Source: a virus. Taken from it: DNA of 28,302 nt. The notes beneath the pieces are model-generated. The model was not told the DNA's origin. It saw nothing but the letters and a program-made list of their open reading frames with translations, and searched no databases. The DNA is taken from positions 1-28,302 of IMG/VR virus record IMGVR_UViG_3300037189_032910; one strand, 5' to 3'. This document shows positions 1-8,269 of this stretch, one piece after another (the first letter of the stretch is position 1; the number at the start of each line of letters is the position of its first letter). Made by a program: the position numbers and the translations under genes.

Positions 1-19
1 TCACCATCCAAATGACACT

Positions 20-490
20 ATGCCTAAGGTAATGCAAACTAAGGCTACTATTTGGAGAGACTTTAATGGCAAGGGAGAAAAGAAAACCAGAAGACCCAAC
101 TTCAGAGAAGGCTATATGGTTAGCTTAAAAAATGATGGTCGAGAAATGCATTATAGAAGCGGGTATGAGTGCGAAGTGTATGAGGCGTTAGAGAATATAG
201 AAGAAGTTTTATCTTATGATGTGGAGCCTTTTAAGGTTCCATATTTATTCGAAGGAGAAAAGCACGACTACAACCCAGATTTAGTTGTCAACTTTACAGA
301 CGGTCACACAGAGGTTTGGGAGATAAAACCTAGTAATCAAACAGATTTGCCTAAAAATCATGCTAAGTGGAATAGCTGTGATATTTTTTGTAAAAACAGA
401 GGCTGGAAGTTTGTCGTTATGACAGAAAAAGGTATTGGCAAGCTAAAACAAGCGGCAAGAAATAAAGGCAGTTTTAATGATTTGTTTTAG
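20..490 (+). CDS. TnsA-like nuclease, similar to T4 gp4 head-completion protein
   Basis: The 156-aa product has the layout of the TnsA-type restriction-fold nucleases that include phage head-completion protein gp4. Visible are YRSGYE (residues 45-50), a hydrophobic strand ending in DYNPDL (83-88), and EIK (101-103). E50, D87 and the E101/K103 pair are the likely metal-binding and catalytic residues. In T4, gp4 acts at the portal end after DNA packaging; the same role here is inferred. The reading frame stays open to the left edge of the window, with residues HHPNDT before the first ATG, so the true start may lie outside. A second ATG at 32 has a weak AAGG before it. The gene is followed at once by the opposite-strand dNMP kinase, overlapping it by 17 nt. 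A host-type TnsA or another Holliday-type nuclease is the alternative. Confidence 0.62.
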   Translation: MPKVMQTKATIWRDFNGKGEKKTRRPNFREGYMVSLKNDGREMHYRSGYECEVYEALENIEEVLSYDVEPFKVPYLFEGEKHDYNPDLVVNFTDGHTEVWEIKPSNQTDLPKNHAKWNSCDIFCKNRGWKFVVMTEKGIGKLKQAARNKGSFNDLF

Positions 491-1436
491 AAGTCAGTCC
501 GTCTTGAATTCCCTTTTTCCAAAATTCTTTTAAATCTTCTTTGTTTTCAAGTATTTCCGGATATGAGTTCATATCTTTGTTTTCTTTTAATATGTTCCAT
601 CTCTTAAAATCATCTAAGTATATTTCATTGTCTATGATCTTTTGATCTCCATCAAGACTAAATAGATCTATTGGTTTTGGGATATTTATTTTTGTGTTAA
701 ATTCAATTAAATTATGTTTATTCTGAGTAATTATCTTGCTGCACGCATAAAGAACTCCAGCTGCATAGCAAGACTCCTTTGTTTCATTTAAGAAAAATTC
801 ATCAAGTGGTCCGCCTGTTCTACTTGAAATAGTTCCTTCCAAGTCAGTTTTCTTGTCAAGAAATCTGTTGAACATTTCTGTAAATTTTTCTTTTGATTGA
901 TTGTTTTTTATTATTTTTTTAAAATATTTTCTATTTAATGATGTTTCGCTTTCATGGTTGCTGTAAACCATGTGAGATGGTCGCATAACCAAAATACAAT
1001 CGGCACCGAGACCACTAAGTAATTCGAATTCATTTAAAAAACGACAATCATCAGTAACATAATTTTTATTTGACTCTATTTGCTCTTTCAGAGAATTTAC
1101 ATGATATTCTGAATCTACTCTTCTGAGAACTTCTGTTCCAACGAACTGTAACACATCTCTTTTGCTTTCAAGAGAGACATTTTCAATATCATTAGGAAGA
1201 GATAAATTTAGAATTTTTTCTAAATTGCCTTTAAGATCTAGCCAACATATTGATTTTTCAAATTTTTCTTCTTTTTTAATAGGATCACTCAGATCTTCTA
1301 TTGGACAATTGATTAATTCTGATGTTATTTTTTTGAGTTTATCTGCAAAGCTAATTTTTATAAAGCCTCTTTTTATAGCTTCATTTGCAAGTGTTGTTTT
1401 GCCGCTTAATTTACGCCCAGAAATAGATATTATCAT
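474..1436 (-). CDS. Deoxynucleoside monophosphate kinase (T4 gp1-like) with C-terminal extension
   Basis: The 320-aa protein opens with a P-loop, GRKLSGKT at residues 7-14, after a short hydrophobic strand. Further on it has the LQFVGTEVLRR segment, which matches the conserved LQ-x-GTE-x-R block of phage dNMP kinases, then a hydrophobic strand with VMRPSH. The enzyme would phosphorylate dNMPs for phage DNA synthesis in the cytoplasm. It is longer than T4 gp1 (241 aa). The surplus lies after about residue 200 and contains an unrecognised domain with a stretch resembling the GGPLDEFF block seen in predicted phage hydrolases. No Shine-Dalgarno precedes the ATG. The start diverges from the small + gene at 1487, with about 50 nt between them. 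The kinase call is solid; exact base specificity cannot be read from sequence. Confidence 0.82.
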   Translation of the reverse strand: MIISISGRKLSGKTTLANEAIKRGFIKISFADKLKKITSELINCPIEDLSDPIKKEEKFEKSICWLDLKGNLEKILNLSLPNDIENVSLESKRDVLQFVGTEVLRRVDSEYHVNSLKEQIESNKNYVTDDCRFLNEFELLSGLGADCILVMRPSHMVYSNHESETSLNRKYFKKIIKNNQSKEKFTEMFNRFLDKKTDLEGTISSRTGGPLDEFFLNETKESCYAAGVLYACSKIITQNKHNLIEFNTKINIPKPIDLFSLDGDQKIIDNEIYLDDFKRWNILKENKDMNSYPEILENKEDLKEFWKKGIQDGLTSKTNH

Positions 1437-1486
1437 GTTTTTTTACTCTAATGGAGATGTGAGGAGTTATTTTAACAAAAACTAAT

Positions 1487-1726
1487 ATGGAACACAAATG
1501 TAAAAACTGCTTTCTATTTAATATAAAAAAAATGGAGTGTAAAGTGGCTATATTAGTTGATGGTATCCACAGAAATTTACCTGTTTTTCCTGAGGATAAT
1601 TGCCACTTGGAGGAACTTAACATACCAGTAGATCAAGTTAGATGGTTCGAAGATAAGCAAGATGACAATAAAGTCAAAATAGAATACCCAGAAGGTTTCT
1701 TTGGCAAGGAGAATGATGGCGTGTAA
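1487..1726 (+). CDS. Small Cys-containing hypothetical protein, possible metal binder
   Basis: The 79-aa product has a CKNC knuckle (C5, C8), then C18 and an NCH at 38-40, a spacing that could hold one zinc ion. The middle reads as short beta strands and the C-terminus is acidic. I do not recognise a named family. The first ATG lacks a Shine-Dalgarno. The 3' end overlaps the start of the next + gene by 11 nt, so the two are probably translated as a coupled pair. Function is unknown. Confidence 0.68.
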   Translation: MEHKCKNCFLFNIKKMECKVAILVDGIHRNLPVFPEDNCHLEELNIPVDQVRWFEDKQDDNKVKIEYPEGFFGKENDGV

Positions 1727-3227
1727 TCCACCATATAAAAGAGGTTTGACCGGAAAAATGCCTGGCGGTTGTTGCGAATTTCCTGGTGTTTTACGACAAG
1801 ATTGTTATGATTATATAAATTTTGATTATTATTGCAGCAAGGTTCTTTATTGTTTGGAATTTTCTGGAATTAAACTTGTTTTTTGGGCTGATCATGGTTG
1901 TGATTGTGCTAAATATAGTTTCTATTTTGGAAGTATAGGGGGAGATGGTAAGTGGGATCAAAGTAAAGAAATATTTTTAAGTGAGATAAATCTGAATTCT
2001 ACAGACGGACCAAATCCCGGCGGTCCCGTCCCCCCAGAATATTCTTGTTATAATGATCCAAAAAAAACTCCTGATGGTACAGTTTGTTGTGTGAGTGGCG
2101 GTAATGTATCCTTACAAACAGCTACCGTTTCTCCAGATTTAATAAAAAATATAGAACAATCAGAATCAGGCTCTGATTGTATTAATGTTTTTGTTAAATT
2201 AAAGTGTGAATCTGTCAACGACCCGGGACACACAGAATGTACTACCGTTTCTCGACCTCCTGATGGATGTCATGGTAGTGCTACTAATTATATTGCTTTT
2301 TCTGAAGATGGTTGTTGTTTATCTACTGGAACTCTTGATTCTGGGGCAGATAGTGATTGGGGGCAAGGAGTTGCTCAAATAAAAATTTGTTGTAATAATT
2401 GTCCAACTCCGACGCCAACTCCTACACCATCTGTGGGTTGTAATTGTTGTGTATATAGTAGCGGAGGGGGTCTTCAACAAAGTGTTTCTTGTATTGAATC
2501 AACAGATGAGTCCGATTGCTACTCCCAAGGAGGTTCGGTTTACACTGCCGGAGTAATTAGTTGTCCGACTAATCCGAGTGATGCTTGTATAAGGTGTGAT
2601 GTGATTTGTATGCAAAATTATGGCAAATTATGTAGTCAAGATGAAAAAGGTTGTGTTTGTCAAGGAGTGCTAACAGGTAATTTCGTAGATCCTTATTTAA
2701 ATGAGCCAATGTTTTATAGCTTCGGAGCAGAAGAATATTTAAGCCCGCCGCAGCCAGAATATGCTTCCGTAATCCAAGAAGAGTCTAAGATAGAGGTTGA
2801 ACCGGTGTTTTCTACCCAAGCAACATCTAACTGCAATATAACCGCTCAACTAAGAACTACGGGATGCTGCTTAGAGTTTGAAGAATCCACAGGTAGAATG
2901 TATGCTGTTGGTGCCGGGACTGTAACTGCTCGTATAATAAGCGGCTATAGTAGTAAGTGCTGCCCTGATTTTGCCTTAGTTATAAATGGTAAAAAAAATA
3001 GCAAGGTTGTTATAGATGGAGAATATTTGACTATAACAACATCTACTAAATGTAAGTGTAATAAAAAATCTCCGTGGAGAACGCCAGGAGGCTTTAAGCC
3101 AGGACCTTGTCACAAAGGACCACCGCCGACACCGGGACCATTTAGAATATTAAAAAATATAGAAACAGGTGTGTATCAAATACAATTAAATACTAATTCA
3201 AGTCAAAACGATTGCGGCTGCGGATAG
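1716..3227 (+). CDS. Cysteine-rich surface-type protein with Thr-Pro linker
   Basis: The 503-aa protein contains about 42 cysteines (roughly 8%), many as CC, CxC or CxCC, and a PTPTPTPTPS linker near residue 235. A Pro/Gly segment before residue 120 and another near residue 475 divide it into probable small beta-rich, disulfide- or metal-stabilised domains. There is no signal peptide or membrane segment. Starts at 1701 (TTG) and 1713 (ATG) are possible, but AAGGAG at 1706-1711 sits best for ATG 1716. The linker is like those in the other large proteins of the window, which supports a shared virion-surface role; this is inference. Its last 30 nt overlap the end of the opposite-strand helicase, so both C-termini are coded by the same DNA. 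Confidence 0.72.
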   Translation: MACNPPYKRGLTGKMPGGCCEFPGVLRQDCYDYINFDYYCSKVLYCLEFSGIKLVFWADHGCDCAKYSFYFGSIGGDGKWDQSKEIFLSEINLNSTDGPNPGGPVPPEYSCYNDPKKTPDGTVCCVSGGNVSLQTATVSPDLIKNIEQSESGSDCINVFVKLKCESVNDPGHTECTTVSRPPDGCHGSATNYIAFSEDGCCLSTGTLDSGADSDWGQGVAQIKICCNNCPTPTPTPTPSVGCNCCVYSSGGGLQQSVSCIESTDESDCYSQGGSVYTAGVISCPTNPSDACIRCDVICMQNYGKLCSQDEKGCVCQGVLTGNFVDPYLNEPMFYSFGAEEYLSPPQPEYASVIQEESKIEVEPVFSTQATSNCNITAQLRTTGCCLEFEESTGRMYAVGAGTVTARIISGYSSKCCPDFALVINGKKNSKVVIDGEYLTITTSTKCKCNKKSPWRTPGGFKPGPCHKGPPPTPGPFRILKNIETGVYQIQLNTNSSQNDCGCG

Positions 3228-5240
3228 TCTTTTTGCATCTTCCACTATTTCTTTAATTTTATCTTCTTTTAAGTTCAGCAAAGTCTTTAGCTTACTTAAG
3301 GGTGTTTCAATCATAGTATCTATATTTTTAATATTTGATTCATAGAGTTTTTTGGCTCTTTGTTTTCCAATATTCTTCACCCTGCAGAGATTAACTAGAT
3401 GTCTTGGAACTCCATTTTGAATTCTTAGTCCAACTATTTCAAGATCTTCTCTTATGTTTTCTTTAAGATCCATATTGTTAATTTGTTTTAATACTTCAAG
3501 AGTTCTTGGAAAGTCCATTTGAAGCCCTCTTAAAATGTTGCCCATGTTTGGACTGGGTAAACCCATTAGTAAATTATAATAACACGCTGCGTATTTTATA
3601 CTGCTATCTGTTTTGAAAACTTTTATACCAAGTTGTCTTAGATGCCCCTCTAGTCTTGCGTTATAAAGAGAAATTTCATCCTTCTCAGCCCTAGACAAAA
3701 TTCCTGCCTTGTTTGAATCTATGTTTCCCAAGAAGAATGAAAGTAAATAATCGTTATTGAATAAATTGTATTCTGTTATTGTTTGTAAATTAGATTTTAA
3801 GTCAGCAACATCAAATGGAGCGTAGTAGTACATGCTTGATATTTTGCCCACTACTGTTGTTTTCCACTGATCTTCGTATTTGTATATTATTCCTCTTTTA
3901 ACAAGAGATTCTATTGTTTTATCTAAAATAGATGTGTTTAAGCTTTTTGACTGAAAATTACACAATGTTTTTTCGTACCAATCGTGTATATCTTCTGTTG
4001 TTTTGATAGATTTATTATTAATTTCATTTACTAAATGAAATGCCAAAACTTTATAATGACCAAAGTCGTTTTTTAGCAACTGAGATTCAATTTTTTCTTT
4101 TTTACGCAATCTATCTTTATGTTTATCAAAGTTAGATTCAGGTAGCAGTATGTAGGCGTCACCCATTTTATCAAATCTTGGGCGTCCTGCTCTGCCACAC
4201 ATTTGTATTATGTTGTATGTTTCTACTTCTTCTAATCCTCTATGAACACCAGCAATAATAACCCGTCGAGCTGGTAAGTTGAGACCGCAAGCAAGAGTTG
4301 AAGTGGCTATTATTACTCTAAACTTTGGATCATTTTTGAATTTATCTTCCAATGCAACTCTTTTTGCTTTTTCTAAATTTGCATTATGAAATTCTGTTTC
4401 AATACCTTCTTTTAATAAATTGTTTTTTATGCTTTCGCCTGTTTTCTTTGTGTGAACAAATACAATAAATTTATCCTCAGGATAGTATTTTACTATCTCA
4501 ATTGCTTTAAATACTTTTTCTTGTTCGTTTCTATCATAAGTTTTATTATCATCATCATATATTTCGTAATGAACGTTCAGTGGGCATGGACGATACTTTG
4601 AGTTTAATATAAAACAATCTTTATTTGGCATTAATTTTCGTAGCCAATTTGCTATTTCATTTACATTGGGCATCGTTGCAGACAATAGAATGATTCTTGC
4701 GTCTGGATTTAATTCTGAAAAATTAATTAATCCAACTTCTATATGATCACCTCTGCCCGGAGTTGTAATCAAGTGACTTTCATCAATTATTAATGTCTTT
4801 ACAGATTTGATGAAATCATTGTTTTTATTTCTGCTTTTGCTGTTTAGCATCTCAGAAGTCATTATGATTAAGTCTGCGTCATCTAATGAATCTTCTTTTC
4901 CTAATTTATAATCTCCCGTGCATATTGCTGTTTTTAAATCAGAAAAATGATGCTCTTTGCTTGTCCAATCATCGTATCTTTCCTGAGCCAGCGCCTTAAT
5001 AGGTACAAGCATCATTCCTTTGCCGCCTCTTCTCCTGATCTCATCAGCGAGAAAGAGTTCAGAACAAACGGTTTTTCCCGCACTTGTATTTGCAGCAACA
5101 ATTCCGTTTATGTCTTTGTCGTAATACTCTAAGAGTCTGGATTGGACGCAATTAAAGTTTTCAAAATCCCAAGTTGCATGAGGATACTCTTTAGTTGGAA
5201 AAATAGTATCGCTATCAGTGATTTCTATCAATTCGCCCAT
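3198..5240 (-). CDS. Superfamily 2 helicase, Ski2/Hel308-like
   Basis: The 680-aa protein carries a nearly complete SF2 motif set: Q-motif-like segment near 31-40, Walker A NTSAGKT (51-57), Walker B DESH (153-156), SAT (187-189), a TSTLACGLNLPAR block (313-325) and motif VI QMCGRAGR (346-353). After the two RecA domains come a winged-helix-like region and a helical ratchet-like region. Near residues 615-650 there is a helix-hairpin-helix segment, VKNIGKQRAKKLY. This order matches Hel308/Brr2/Ski2-family DNA or RNA helicases, which unwind 3'-5' at forks. The length is close to archaeal Hel308 (about 700 aa). A role in phage replication or recombination is likely. No clear Shine-Dalgarno precedes the start. 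Both ATPase domains look intact. Confidence 0.88.
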   Translation of the reverse strand: MGELIEITDSDTIFPTKEYPHATWDFENFNCVQSRLLEYYDKDINGIVAANTSAGKTVCSELFLADEIRRRGGKGMMLVPIKALAQERYDDWTSKEHHFSDLKTAICTGDYKLGKEDSLDDADLIIMTSEMLNSKSRNKNNDFIKSVKTLIIDESHLITTPGRGDHIEVGLINFSELNPDARIILLSATMPNVNEIANWLRKLMPNKDCFILNSKYRPCPLNVHYEIYDDDNKTYDRNEQEKVFKAIEIVKYYPEDKFIVFVHTKKTGESIKNNLLKEGIETEFHNANLEKAKRVALEDKFKNDPKFRVIIATSTLACGLNLPARRVIIAGVHRGLEEVETYNIIQMCGRAGRPRFDKMGDAYILLPESNFDKHKDRLRKKEKIESQLLKNDFGHYKVLAFHLVNEINNKSIKTTEDIHDWYEKTLCNFQSKSLNTSILDKTIESLVKRGIIYKYEDQWKTTVVGKISSMYYYAPFDVADLKSNLQTITEYNLFNNDYLLSFFLGNIDSNKAGILSRAEKDEISLYNARLEGHLRQLGIKVFKTDSSIKYAACYYNLLMGLPSPNMGNILRGLQMDFPRTLEVLKQINNMDLKENIREDLEIVGLRIQNGVPRHLVNLCRVKNIGKQRAKKLYESNIKNIDTMIETPLSKLKTLLNLKEDKIKEIVEDAKRLSAAAIVLT

Positions 5241-5267
5241 TTCAAAATCCCAATAGAGTAATAATTA

Positions 5268-5288
5268 CCCAACAAGCAAACAGTTGGG
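5268..5288 (-). terminator. Hairpin between two minus-strand genes, possible weak terminator
   Basis: CCCAAC pairs with GTTGGG around a 9-nt loop, 15 nt after the stop of the 85-aa gene and upstream of the helicase start. On the minus strand it is followed by an A/T stretch without a long T run. It may end or attenuate transcription into the helicase gene. Confidence 0.35.
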
Positions 5289-5302
5289 TCAATCAAAATT
5301 AT

Positions 5303-5560
5303 TTAATTTTTGATTAATTGGTATCTTTTATTGTGTTCTTTCTCTACGAATTTGAACACTTTGTCAATCATATCATATAGATCATTAGAAGATTTAGCAC
5401 TGTAGAACCACTTAGAAAAATCATTATTTTTGTCCAAAAAATTAATTGCTTCACTTGTATCACCTAAAAATCTTTCTGACAATCTTGAATATAAAAACTT
5501 AATATCTTCTTCGTTTAAATTACTAACATATTCTTTTATAAAATTATCTGGATTTTTCAT
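5303..5560 (-). CDS. Hypothetical 85-aa protein
   Basis: A small, probably all-helical protein with alternating charged and hydrophobic residues and no cysteine or membrane segment. AAGGAG lies 5 nt before the ATG, so the start is well supported. It lies upstream of the helicase in the same direction, separated by about 60 nt and a hairpin. No family is recognised. Confidence 0.75.
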   Translation of the reverse strand: MKNPDNFIKEYVSNLNEEDIKFLYSRLSERFLGDTSEAINFLDKNNDFSKWFYSAKSSNDLYDMIDKVFKFVEKEHNKRYQLIKN

Positions 5561-5652
5561 AGCAACTCCTTAAATTAAAAGGAAGGTAAAGGTTAGGACA
5601 AAAAGAACAACATTAAATACAGTTTAGCAAAATATTTTTCTTGTTCAACGTT

Positions 5653-6105
5653 CTAATAAAAATTTACATTATTAGGTTCTAATAAATAGTAATCAAAATC
5701 TCCAAACTCTTTATGTTCATATTCTCCACTATATGGATTCATTATTGGTTTTTCTTTTTCATCACATACCTGAGTCCAACAATAAATTTTTCTGTTGTTG
5801 GAAAAAATTTCTATTAATGAAATATATTTATTTCCAAGAAATTTTTTTGCTATTTTGCAAGCGACGTTGAAAGGTAAAAATTGATGATTTTTAGAATGTA
5901 TTTGTAGAGATTTTATTTTATGGTCTTTAAAATCAGAAATTGAGTAAAACACAACTACGGTATATCCATCAATTAATATTTCTGAAGATTTCAACACAAT
6001 CAGATCCTGATCATAGTCCATAGAAACATTTGGGAATGTTTTAGAAACTAGCGATTGCGCTATTTTTTTCATTCTGTTTATCGCTTCTTCAACTTTATTA
6101 GCCAT
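5653..6105 (-). CDS. Hypothetical 150-aa protein
   Basis: The product begins with a basic helix, then alternates beta strands (for example residues 46-56 and 100-110) and ends with an acidic, aromatic tail. Nothing in it matches a family I know. No Shine-Dalgarno precedes the ATG. Instead an A/T-rich TATAAT-like box directly abuts the start, as in many other genes here. It is divergent from the 6170 gene, with 64 nt of A/T-rich DNA between them that must hold both promoters. Confidence 0.68.
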   Translation of the reverse strand: MANKVEEAINRMKKIAQSLVSKTFPNVSMDYDQDLIVLKSSEILIDGYTVVVFYSISDFKDHKIKSLQIHSKNHQFLPFNVACKIAKKFLGNKYISLIEIFSNNRKIYCWTQVCDEKEKPIMNPYSGEYEHKEFGDFDYYLLEPNNVNFY

Positions 6106-6169
6106 ATTATATTTATCCGTCTTGATTTCAGAATTTACATATATTATAATAACAAATTAGGAAAACCCA

Positions 6170-6601
6170 ATGAATAAAAAATATTGTCTCAGAATAAAAA
6201 CTTTTGATGGAAGAAGTCTTTATATTAATTTTAATAATTATTCAAAAATTGTAAAATTCAAAAAGATTCTTTTTAAAGATTTGGCTAAAGTAGTATTTAA
6301 AGGTCAAAAGATATTATCTTTTAAGAATTTGTCTGCCGCTATTGCTGATCACACGTTTAATGATAGGAAGATTTCAAAGAAAAATGACAATCTTTCGAAT
6401 GATATAAAATCTTATATTATGAAATCTTTTGAAAAAGATAGTTTTCTAAACTTTAACAATTTAAAAAATAAATTTAAAGACTATGATGTTACTACTGCAA
6501 ATTTATATAATTACTTAAATAATATTAAAAAATTATATAAAAAAGATGGAAAAGAAATAAAAAGAATTCGATCTGGGATATTTAAAATTCAAGAAGATTA
6601 G
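6170..6601 (+). CDS. Hypothetical basic 143-aa protein
   Basis: A lysine- and asparagine-rich product. The N-terminal half looks beta-rich. The C-terminal half (about residues 75-140) could form a small winged-helix-like unit, with a helix-turn-helix-like stretch and a basic beta hairpin at the end. DNA binding is therefore possible but not shown. A weak AGGA lies 9 nt before the ATG. The last 4 nt overlap the end of the convergent gene at 6598. Confidence 0.62.
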   Translation: MNKKYCLRIKTFDGRSLYINFNNYSKIVKFKKILFKDLAKVVFKGQKILSFKNLSAAIADHTFNDRKISKKNDNLSNDIKSYIMKSFEKDSFLNFNNLKNKFKDYDVTTANLYNYLNNIKKLYKKDGKEIKRIRSGIFKIQED

Positions 6602-6912
6602 TCTTCTTTTATTCTTTTATTTTGATTTTCTTCTGTGATGCTTTTCTTTGGCTTTGGTATTCCAATAACTCTTTTGAAATATCCCCATTCTGATTCATAG
6701 TTAGGATTATTTACTACTAATCCGAGCTTTAAATATTTTTCAATTATTTTTTCAACGTCCTCCATATCCAGATCAGTCTCCCTAGAAATAGTTCTAACAT
6801 TCTTCCAGGTTATTTCTGGATCTCTAGACAGAGAGATGAAGAATTTTTGTTCTTTATCTCCTTCTTCTGTTCCTTGTGGATAAATATCAAACCAATCTGG
6901 TGTTTTTTTCAT
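6598..6912 (-). CDS. Hypothetical 104-aa protein, possible winged helix
   Basis: Residues 25-75 alternate helices in a pattern like a winged-helix domain: a first helix with FFISLSRDP, a helix ending in ISRETDLD, a recognition-like helix with VEKIIEKYLKLG, then a possible wing. The tail is basic. This suggests a small DNA-binding protein; no family match is claimed. The start has no Shine-Dalgarno, but TATAAT lies 3 nt before the ATG. It is divergent from the gene at 6963 across a palindrome-bearing 50-nt region. Confidence 0.62.
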   Translation of the reverse strand: MKKTPDWFDIYPQGTEEGDKEQKFFISLSRDPEITWKNVRTISRETDLDMEDVEKIIEKYLKLGLVVNNPNYESEWGYFKRVIGIPKPKKSITEENQNKRIKED

Positions 6913-6920
6913 ATAATTAT

Positions 6921-6945
6921 ATACGTATTAACTATAATATAGTTA
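6921..6945. promoter_or_regulatory. Palindromic A/T-rich divergent promoter region
   Basis: Between two divergent genes lie ATACGTAT (perfect palindrome, 6921-6928) and TAACTATA-A-TATAGTTA (interrupted palindrome around 6929-6945). The latter includes TATAAT-like boxes on both strands. An operator or back-to-back promoters are both plausible. Confidence 0.4.
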
Positions 6946-6962
6946 GTAAAAGGATACAAAAA

Positions 6963-7493
6963 ATGAAATATGGCAAAAAACTATCTGCTCAGAAGAAAAA
7001 AGAAAAAATGACAAGATTGATGGCAGGCGAAGGTGTTTTTATTTATGAAAACAATACCGATGCTGATCTTTCTTTGCCAAAACCCTCGATAGAAGGATTC
7101 ACCAGAGTTGGACCAAGAAAAAGATTTAAAGGCGATAGTTATTTTATGAGTTTAGTTAAAACTCCAATATGTTTGTTAAAGTTGATTGAAGAAGTCAAAG
7201 AAGATCTTAAAATTGAAGAAATTGTCGTAGAAAACAAAATAAGTCATGAAAAAAAAGAGGATGGTTTAATAAATAATAAAGGCAAAAAAACTATTAAGGT
7301 TAAAAAAGCCAAAAGGAAAAAAGCAAAAAAAGGATCTAAAACTAAAATGAAAGAAAAATTGATTCTAGACCAGCCTGACGTAGTTACCGAAGCTGGCAAG
7401 TTGGAGCAAATAGAAACCGAAGAAACTCAAGTTCAAGAAGAAAAGCTTCTTACAGAGAATCCTTCTGGGGATATAGAGATCATTTCTGAGTGA
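6963..7493 (+). CDS. Hypothetical Lys/Glu-rich 176-aa protein
   Basis: The first 75 residues look folded and conserved in style, with SAQKKKEKMTRL, GEGVFIYENN and GFTRVGPRKRF. The rest is low complexity: a lysine-rich block near 118-145, then an acidic Glu/Gln tail. Such charged tails are common in DNA- or capsid-associated phage proteins, but I cannot name a function. The start at 6963 is chosen over 6876 because an AGGA lies 8 nt upstream, and the extra N-terminus would run back into the divergent gene. The stop is followed immediately by the end of the convergent 59-aa gene. Confidence 0.7.
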   Translation: MKYGKKLSAQKKKEKMTRLMAGEGVFIYENNTDADLSLPKPSIEGFTRVGPRKRFKGDSYFMSLVKTPICLLKLIEEVKEDLKIEEIVVENKISHEKKEDGLINNKGKKTIKVKKAKRKKAKKGSKTKMKEKLILDQPDVVTEAGKLEQIETEETQVQEEKLLTENPSGDIEIISE

Positions 7494-7673
7494 TCATGGT
7501 GATCCGCCATCAAATTTAATGTTTCTTCTGTATTTATCTTCTATTCCCCTTAATGCCACGGGTGCTTTTAGAACCCACTTACAATTTTTGTTGTTTATGC
7601 AATAGGTTGTTACGTTTTTTATTTCTTGTTTATTATTTTTTAAATCTTTTATCTTTTTTGGTAAATTGCGCAT
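7494..7673 (-). CDS. Short hypothetical 59-aa protein ending in DGGSP
   Basis: A basic 59-aa product with two cysteines (C25, C31) and the C-terminal pentapeptide DGGSP. An AAAGGA sits 7 nt before the ATG, giving good start support. It lies 18 nt downstream of a same-strand gene whose protein also ends in DGGSP, so the two probably form an operon and share a C-terminal signal or fold. Function unknown. Confidence 0.6.
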   Translation of the reverse strand: MRNLPKKIKDLKNNKQEIKNVTTYCINNKNCKWVLKAPVALRGIEDKYRRNIKFDGGSP

Positions 7674-7691
7674 GATAGAATCCTTTCTATA

Positions 7692-8213
7692 TTAGGGTGA
7701 GCCTCCATCCAACAACAAAGAGTCTATTTCTTTTATTATTTCCGACGCCTTCACATCATTATCGATATAACCAGTCTTAAAATTATCTGAACGTAAATTA
7801 TTAATAAGGCTTTTAAGTTTTCTTAGTGTTCTTGTTATTCCGGCTGTTGTTCTCGATGATGCAGCAACATTTGTGAAGTATTCTGTTACCCCACAACCAC
7901 CAGTATTCATTATTAATGTTTCAATATACGAATTAAAACTTTCTACTTCTTGTTGAGCCTCCAGGTATCTGCAAAGTTCTTCTTCATCGTGAAGACTGTT
8001 AAACGTATCTTTGTAGATAAAAATGGGCTGACTATCTTTAAAGTTTAAAATTACTTTTTTGATTGCAATTTTTTCTAAAATACCCAATCTGGCTTTTCTT
8101 ATGGGATAGAGTATTTCTCCTATTGAAAACTTTGAAGGATAAAGTTTTTCAACGTTTATTACTGGGCATCCAAAAAATCTTAATTTTCCATCACTAATAA
8201 ATGTATAGTCCAT
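7692..8213 (-). CDS. Hypothetical 173-aa protein ending in DGGSP
   Basis: The product starts with beta strands (residues 1-60), has a helical, glutamate-rich middle, a Gly-Gly turn near residue 105, and a helical C-terminal third that ends in DGGSP. No family is recognised. There is no Shine-Dalgarno; the T4 late-promoter sequence TATAAATA lies 1 nt before the ATG. Position next to tail-fibre genes and this promoter suggest late expression and perhaps a virion part, by inference. Confidence 0.68.
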   Translation of the reverse strand: MDYTFISDGKLRFFGCPVINVEKLYPSKFSIGEILYPIRKARLGILEKIAIKKVILNFKDSQPIFIYKDTFNSLHDEEELCRYLEAQQEVESFNSYIETLIMNTGGCGVTEYFTNVAASSRTTAGITRTLRKLKSLINNLRSDNFKTGYIDNDVKASEIIKEIDSLLLDGGSP

Positions 8214-8214
8214 A

Positions 8215-8222
8215 TATTTATA
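8215..8222 (-). promoter_or_regulatory. TATAAATA late-promoter-like box abutting a start codon
   Basis: An exact match to the T4 late promoter core (recognised by gp55 with the clamp in T4) on the minus strand, 1 nt before the ATG of the 173-aa gene. If used with normal spacing, transcription would begin at or just inside the start codon. Confidence 0.5.
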
Positions 8223-8269
8223 TATTCTTTTTTCATATATAAATTAAACATCAAAATTGAGGGAGCAAA

